A DNA stretch of 64,000 bases from Lachnospiraceae bacterium (GTDB lineage: Bacteria; Bacillota; Clostridia; Lachnospirales; Lachnospiraceae), in contig JAUNDG010000006.1 in assembly GCA_030526195.1 (NCBI GenBank), positions 62,001 to 126,000 on the forward strand, written 5' to 3'. Made by a program: the position numbers and the translations under genes. The notes beneath the pieces are model-generated. The model did no database searches and was not told the origin of the DNA. It worked only from the letters and a program-made list of their open reading frames with translations. Below are positions 62,219 to 64,000 of this stretch, in pieces (the stretch's first letter is position 1; each line of letters begins with the position of its first letter).

Positions 62219-64000
62219 AATCCAAGTTTTTTCAGTTTTTCTGCAAAGCATGTCACATAGTCATCGCCTGTGGTCAGCCATCTGAAGCCCATGCTGTAAA
62301 GGGCCTGTGTCGTGAGGCTGTTATCGATACTATCCGGGCCAAGAAGTCTTATATTGGAGCTTCCCGGATTGTACATCACAAGCTCGCTGGCATATTTCAT
62401 CAGCTCGGGATCCTTCTGGGCTTCTTTGATTCTTGCGGCAAATGCCTCTGACGATACCACCCCGATCGGGTTGTCGTCATCAGCAAGAGCCATCACTATG
62501 TCACCATATCTCACCAGCCTGTTATTGGATGCTGCAAAGCAGACACATGCCTTTGGCATCTTAGCCAGCAGATAGACCGCATGAGCCACATCCTCGATAG
62601 GTGAAAACTCAACCAGACCATCCATCGTCAGGTACGGCAGAATGCCAAGTTTCTCAGACGGATCATACGGGATCACGCCCAACTTACGATAAGACTTCAG
62701 GCAGTTCATAAAGCTGTTTGTCGCGTAGTTCAACTGGAACTGACCGTCACGTCTCGGTGCCAGGTTACCCACACGGATAACACGGCCATTGAGACCTCTA
62801 TCCAGAATCGCCTCGTAGATTGCTCTTTCCGCCAGGAATTTCGATCTGGTATACCGATTGCTTTCATAATCCTGACCGACATAAAGGACATTTTCTGTAA
62901 ATGAGAAGCTTGCCGGCGGGACCTGACCCACGGCGTTACCCATGACACTCTCCGTTGATATATGGACCAGCCGTGAATCGTGCGCCAGACACCAGTCGAT
63001 CATGTCCAGAACGGCATCATAGTTGGCCTTCTCGATATCATTTGTTCTTGAGAAATGCTTAACGTTTGCTGAGCAGTTGATAACGGTCAGACCATTTTCG
63101 GTAATCTGGCCAAGGGCCGCTTTATCGATCTCACTGCAAGCGTAAACCTCTACACGGCCTTCAAAAGCCGCTTTGGCATCGGTATAGAAGTACTTTTGAT
63201 AATAGTCTTCCAGACGCTCTTTGGCCGACATATCCTTGCCGGGTCTTACAAGGCATGTGATTTTCCCTGTGCCGCTTGTCAGAAGCTCACGCAGCATATG
63301 GATGCCTAAGTATCCTGTGGCACCAAAGAGGAGCACATCGCCCACATCCTGAGCCTCCCCGTTCTTTATGACATCAAGGGTATTCTGCCGAAGCAGGGCA
63401 TTGATCCTTGTGTAATCATAGCCGTCGCGATCGATTTCCACTGTGTGCGGCCCATAATATGACCCGTCACAGGCTGCTCCGTCTGATGCTTCACCAGCCG
63501 GATCTGTTTCACCTTCACCTGAGAACATAGCGGCCAGCTCTGTCGGTACCGGATGATCAAAGAGATTCTGGTAAACAATATGGTAGCCCAGATTTTCAGC
63601 TTCAGTCACGACCTTCATGGCCGCAATAGAGCTGCCGCCAATGTCAAAGAAGTTATCCTCGGCACTGACCTTTTCTAAATCCAGAACCTCGCCAAATATC
63701 TGACAGAAGTCCTGTTCTGCCTTTGTTTTCGGCTCAACATAGCCCTTCTTCTTTGCCTCAGGCTTTGGCAGAGCCTTTCTGTCAACCTTCTGATTGACGG
63801 TAAGCGGGATAGCCTCCAGCTGCATGATCACAGCCGGCACCATGTAGGCCGGTTTGCGAGACTTGATAAAGTCTGCCAGTTCTTCTGCCGAAAGCTCACC
63901 ATCATATACCACAAATGCAGCCAGATACTTGCCGCCGCTTTCATAGTCATAGGGCTGTACGGTGGTGTCCCTGACACCGGGGAAGTCTCTGATCACAGTC
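62206..64000 (-). CDS. NRPS with terminal thioester reductase domain (N-terminal part outside window)
   Basis: About 598 codons in the window; the frame stays open to the edge, so adenylation and any condensation domains lie beyond it. Visible order: end of an adenylation domain with the A10 motif NQKVDRKALP, a PCP (DNFFDIGGSSIAAMKVV, about 120), and a reductase domain (about 215-596) with NAD(P)H motif LLFGATGYLGIHMLREL. The catalytic Tyr/Lys of the SDR type are in NRYTRSKFLAER. Such R domains release the peptide as an aldehyde or alcohol. In gut Clostridia, NRPSs of this kind make dipeptide aldehydes and pyrazinones. The stop codon TAG is supplied by a repeat. Confidence 0.92.
   Translation of the reverse strand, partial: TVIRDFPGVRDTTVQPYDYESGGKYLAAFVVYDGELSAEELADFIKSRKPAYMVPAVIMQLEAIPLTVNQKVDRKALPKPEAKKKGYVEPKTKAEQDFCQIFGEVLDLEKVSAEDNFFDIGGSSIAAMKVVTEAENLGYHIVYQNLFDHPVPTELAAMFSGEGETDPAGEASDGAACDGSYYGPHTVEIDRDGYDYTRINALLRQNTLDVIKNGEAQDVGDVLLFGATGYLGIHMLRELLTSGTGKITCLVRPGKDMSAKERLEDYYQKYFYTDAKAAFEGRVEVYACSEIDKAALGQITENGLTVINCSANVKHFSRTNDIEKANYDAVLDMIDWCLAHDSRLVHISTESVMGNAVGQVPPASFSFTENVLYVGQDYESNRYTRSKFLAERAIYEAILDRGLNGRVIRVGNLAPRRDGQFQLNYATNSFMNCLKSYRKLGVIPYDPSEKLGILPYLTMDGLVEFSPIEDVAHAVYLLAKMPKACVCFAASNNRLVRYGDIVMALADDDNPIGVVSSEAFAARIKEAQKDPELMKYASELVMYNPGSSNIRLLGPDSIDNSLTTQALYSMGFRWLTTGDDYVTCFAEKLKKLGFFEP

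Overview
The window looks like chromosome from a Gram-positive anaerobe of class Clostridia, probably Lachnospiraceae-like. The evidence is a heat-shock operon with HrcA and a perfect CIRCE operator, a ThiI without rhodanese domain beside a NifS-type desulfurase, [FeFe]-hydrogenase maturases (HydG, HydF, TM1266-type regulator), an LPxTG-type wall protein with Cna-B repeats, and strong AGGAGG-like ribosome binding sites. The family-level guess is inference. Most genes lie on the minus strand. I saw no rRNA, tRNA, CRISPR array or intact insertion sequence.

Layout. 0-8 kb: RNA modification genes (mtaB, thiI, cysteine desulfurase, truA, rsmE, prmA), a DUF6273 protein and a plus-strand HPr-like protein lacking the phosphorylated histidine. 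8.1-8.55 kb: gene-free repeats. 8.7-14.8 kb: an AEC transporter and hrcA-grpE-dnaK-dnaJ. 15-22 kb: a Cys-rich mini-protein, uvrB, an S41 peptidase, ftsX, ftsE and a PucR/CdaR-type regulator; the peptidase-uvrB promoter carries a LexA-type SOS box in its -35/-10 spacer. 22-31 kb: lipid kinase, aminotransferase, ECF S component, EamA transporter, orphan radical SAM protein, D-aminoacyl-tRNA deacylase, amino-acid permease and isochorismatase-type hydrolase. 31.6-35 kb (plus strand): TM1266-family regulator, hydG, hydF. 35.2-40.1 kb: a MarR regulator coupled to an unusual alcohol dehydrogenase-aldehyde dehydrogenase fusion, then azlC-azlD. 40.4-48.6 kb: a DUF4358 lipoprotein/MBOAT/DHHW acyl-transfer cassette, a Ca2+/Na+ antiporter, an SNF-type symporter and a SulP transporter.

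48.8-64 kb is the accessory part. After another gene-free repeat block comes a giant Cna-B surface protein whose frame is split by a single in-frame TAG: signal peptide on one side, Cna-B array and sorting signal on the other. Then come an orphan HipB-like regulator, a GNAT acetyltransferase, and an operon running inward from the right edge: NRPS with reductase release domain (cut by the window), a second NRPS (A-PCP-degenerate C-thioesterase), a membrane SpoIIE-type phosphatase fused to an RsbW-like ATPase, and a STAS protein. This joins a biosynthetic line to a complete partner-switching module and is the best candidate for an undescribed system.

Several families of short palindromic repeats recur between genes, and two genes take their stop codon from such a repeat. 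A long degenerate non-coding element occurs at 8.1-8.5 kb and, inverted, at 48.85-49.35 kb.
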